The translations under genes were made by a program, and so were the position numbers. Positions 62,484 through 64,000 of a stretch of DNA of 64,000 nt are shown piece after piece. The stretch spans positions 1 through 64,000 of the forward strand of contig JACCGJ010000253.1 in NCBI GenBank assembly GCA_013407085.1. Direction: 5' to 3'. Within the stretch, counting starts at the first letter, position 1. Every line of letters begins with the position of its first letter. The notes under the pieces were generated by a model. That model saw only the letters and a program-made list of their open reading frames with translations, was not told where the DNA came from and did not search any database. This DNA is from Atriophallophorus winterbourni. Lineage: Eukaryota > Platyhelminthes > Trematoda > Plagiorchiida > Microphallidae.

Positions 62484-64000
62484 AACTCATGTAGTGTAAA
62501 TCGTATCAAAGTTTGGGTTGTCTCTCAAGTATTTGTCCAAATTAGCTTTAAAAATATCCAGGTTGGCTGAGTGTGTAACAGTGGAGGGGAGGGTGTTCCA
62601 TGTGAAACTTACACGTACAGCATACGAATATCTTCGACAGTTCAGTCTTGAAGTGGGAATAAGCACTGTAAGTTCATGTTTCCGACTGGCACGGGGTGGC
62701 GAGCGTGTGAAAAGTTTGGACAAGGGATGGTTAGGGACGTGCATAATGTTGTACATCAGTATGAGGTTCACCTCTTAGTTGACGACAGCGAAAGTCTAAA
62801 AGATTGAGACTCCTCAAACGTTCTTCATATGGTTTAGCAGCTAGTCCGGGTACAAGCTTTGTGGTTCGGTGGTAAATACGCTGCAGAAGATTGATGTCTT
62901 TCTGAATCCAGGGTGACCAAGCCTGAACAGCGTACTCCATCGCTGGTTCAGATAGGTGTTCATGATACGGGGCACCGACTGATTGGAGAATCTGCCGAAA
63001 ATTCGTCTCAATAACGCCAATACTTGTGACGCCTTTTTGTATGCCGCTTTGCACTGCAGTGAAGTCTTCAGACTTGAACTGGTCCAAACACCCAAATCCT
63101 TCTCTTTAGTTGTCCAGACGAGTTGGTGGGACCCAAGAGTGTAGTTGTAATTAACAGTCTTTCCAATGTTTAACGCCTTGCACTTTTGGAAGTTGAATGG
63201 TAGTTTGTTTCTCAGAGACCAATCTTGCAATGTGTTTAGATCCTTCTGCAAAGTTTCACAGTCATCATTGGTACGTATGCTTCTCCAAAGCTTTATATCG
63301 TCTGCAAATAACATAATCTTGCATTTAACACGCTCCGGAATGTCGTTTGCGTAGATCAAAAACAAAATCGGTCCGAGGACCGAACCCTGGGGCACTCCGC
63401 TCGTAATTTTGAATGGTTCCGATAAGGCGCCGTCAACTCTGACTTGGGCACTCCTGTCGCGTAAATAGTTTTCTAGCCAAGCAAGAAGTTTTCCTGTTAT
63501 CCCGTGCAATTCAAGTTTCTGGATTAAAATACTATGATTGACGCGGTCGAAAACCTTTGACATGTCTAAAAAGCATGCGTGGATGGAGTAACCATTGTCC
63601 ACACACTCAGTCCAGTCGTTTAAGGTGAGCAAGAGGTTAGATAGACATGAGTGATGTTTCCTGAAACCGTGCTGTTCAGTCGCAAGCAGTCTATTGTTTT
63701 CGAGGTGATGGGTGATCTTTTTCGCTACTAAACTCTCTAGCACTTTAGAAATTACTGGCAACAACGTAACTGGTCTATAGTTCGCAGCGTCAGATCGACT
63801 CCCGCCCTTGTAGATTGGTGTGATGATGCCAGATTTCCATTCCACGGGAACGATACTATTTTCGAGCGAAATTTGGAATAATGTGCTGAGTGGACCACAC
63901 AATGAGGATGCGCATCGTTTGAGGATAAAAGGAGTGATTCCATCTGCTCCTGGTGACTTTGCGGTATTCAAACAAAGAAGTTTGAGCATGACACACTCAT
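62484..64000 (-). mobile_element. CR1-like LINE, largely open reverse transcriptase, cut by window edge
   Basis: 63989-62841 is one open frame of 382 codons: KSPGADGITPFILKRC, TPIYKGGSRSDAANYRPVTL, EQHGFRKHHSCLSNLLL, CFLDMSKVFDRVNHSIL, SGVPQGSVLGPILFLIYAND and LFADDIKLWR (intact FADD). A frameshift near 62960 leads into AMEYAVQAWSPWIQKDINLL (62935-62880) and a C-terminal segment to 62487 (SFTWNTLPSTVT). It is the best-preserved LINE here; the 5' part lies beyond the window. Confidence 0.92.

Overview
The window is a stretch of animal nuclear genome. It most resembles a digenean trematode with a large, repeat-rich genome (Fasciola-like). The evidence is the gene architecture (28-37 nt introns at the 5' ends of genes, kilobase introns further in), the dominance of RTE- and CR1-type LINEs with Ty3-like LTR elements, and a hammerhead-ribozyme SINE-like repeat of the kind known from schistosomes. 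The species is inferred, not proven. A 1,000-N assembly gap lies at 43991-44990.

Host genes. (1) AP3D1, the delta subunit of the AP-3 adaptor complex, fills 2053-37619 on the + strand. I resolve 23 coding exons with consistent GT/AG borders and phases (3,069 nt, 1,022 codons plus stop), from ATG to TGA. The trunk is complete. The N-terminal half of the ear domain was not found. (2) A G3BP/rasputin-like gene lies on the - strand. Four 5' exons (52974 to 51955) encode the NTF2-like domain and a proline/glutamine-rich linker, separated by introns of 30, 35 and 32 nt. Two possible 3' exons lie at 46536-46383. No RRM exon was found. The two genes converge. (3) An unrecognised - strand candidate near 58.0-58.9 kb contains a short RRM-like stretch.

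Mobile DNA. Everything else is mostly decayed transposons. 1-1.6 kb: CR1-like LINE. 3-4.9 kb: LINE and Ty3 integrase remnants ending in a palindrome. 4.9-8.5 kb: a near-full-length RTE copy carrying a nested LINE insertion. 9.0 kb: a hammerhead ribozyme with an intact core inside AP3D1 intron 5. 10-37 kb: AP3D1 introns filled with RTE copies (families called A, B and D here), another LINE family (C), a ~230 bp hairpin-rich SINE-like repeat (R1), a ~550 bp GC-rich repeat (R2) and hammerhead-SINE copies (R3). 38-52 kb: more of the same, including an R1 cluster abutting the gap and a long RTE-B copy. 53-64 kb: CR1 and Ty3 remnants, including a CR1 copy apparently nested in a Ty3 element, and a largely open CR1 reverse transcriptase running off the right edge.

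The host genes serve endolysosomal trafficking (AP-3) and stress-granule/mRNP biology (G3BP) and are not functionally linked. The most notable items are the hammerhead ribozyme at 9044-9085, short hammerhead-SINE fragments starting near the predicted cleavage site, the ultra-short introns, several insertions with readable target-site duplications, and inverted repeats that could pair introns of AP3D1.
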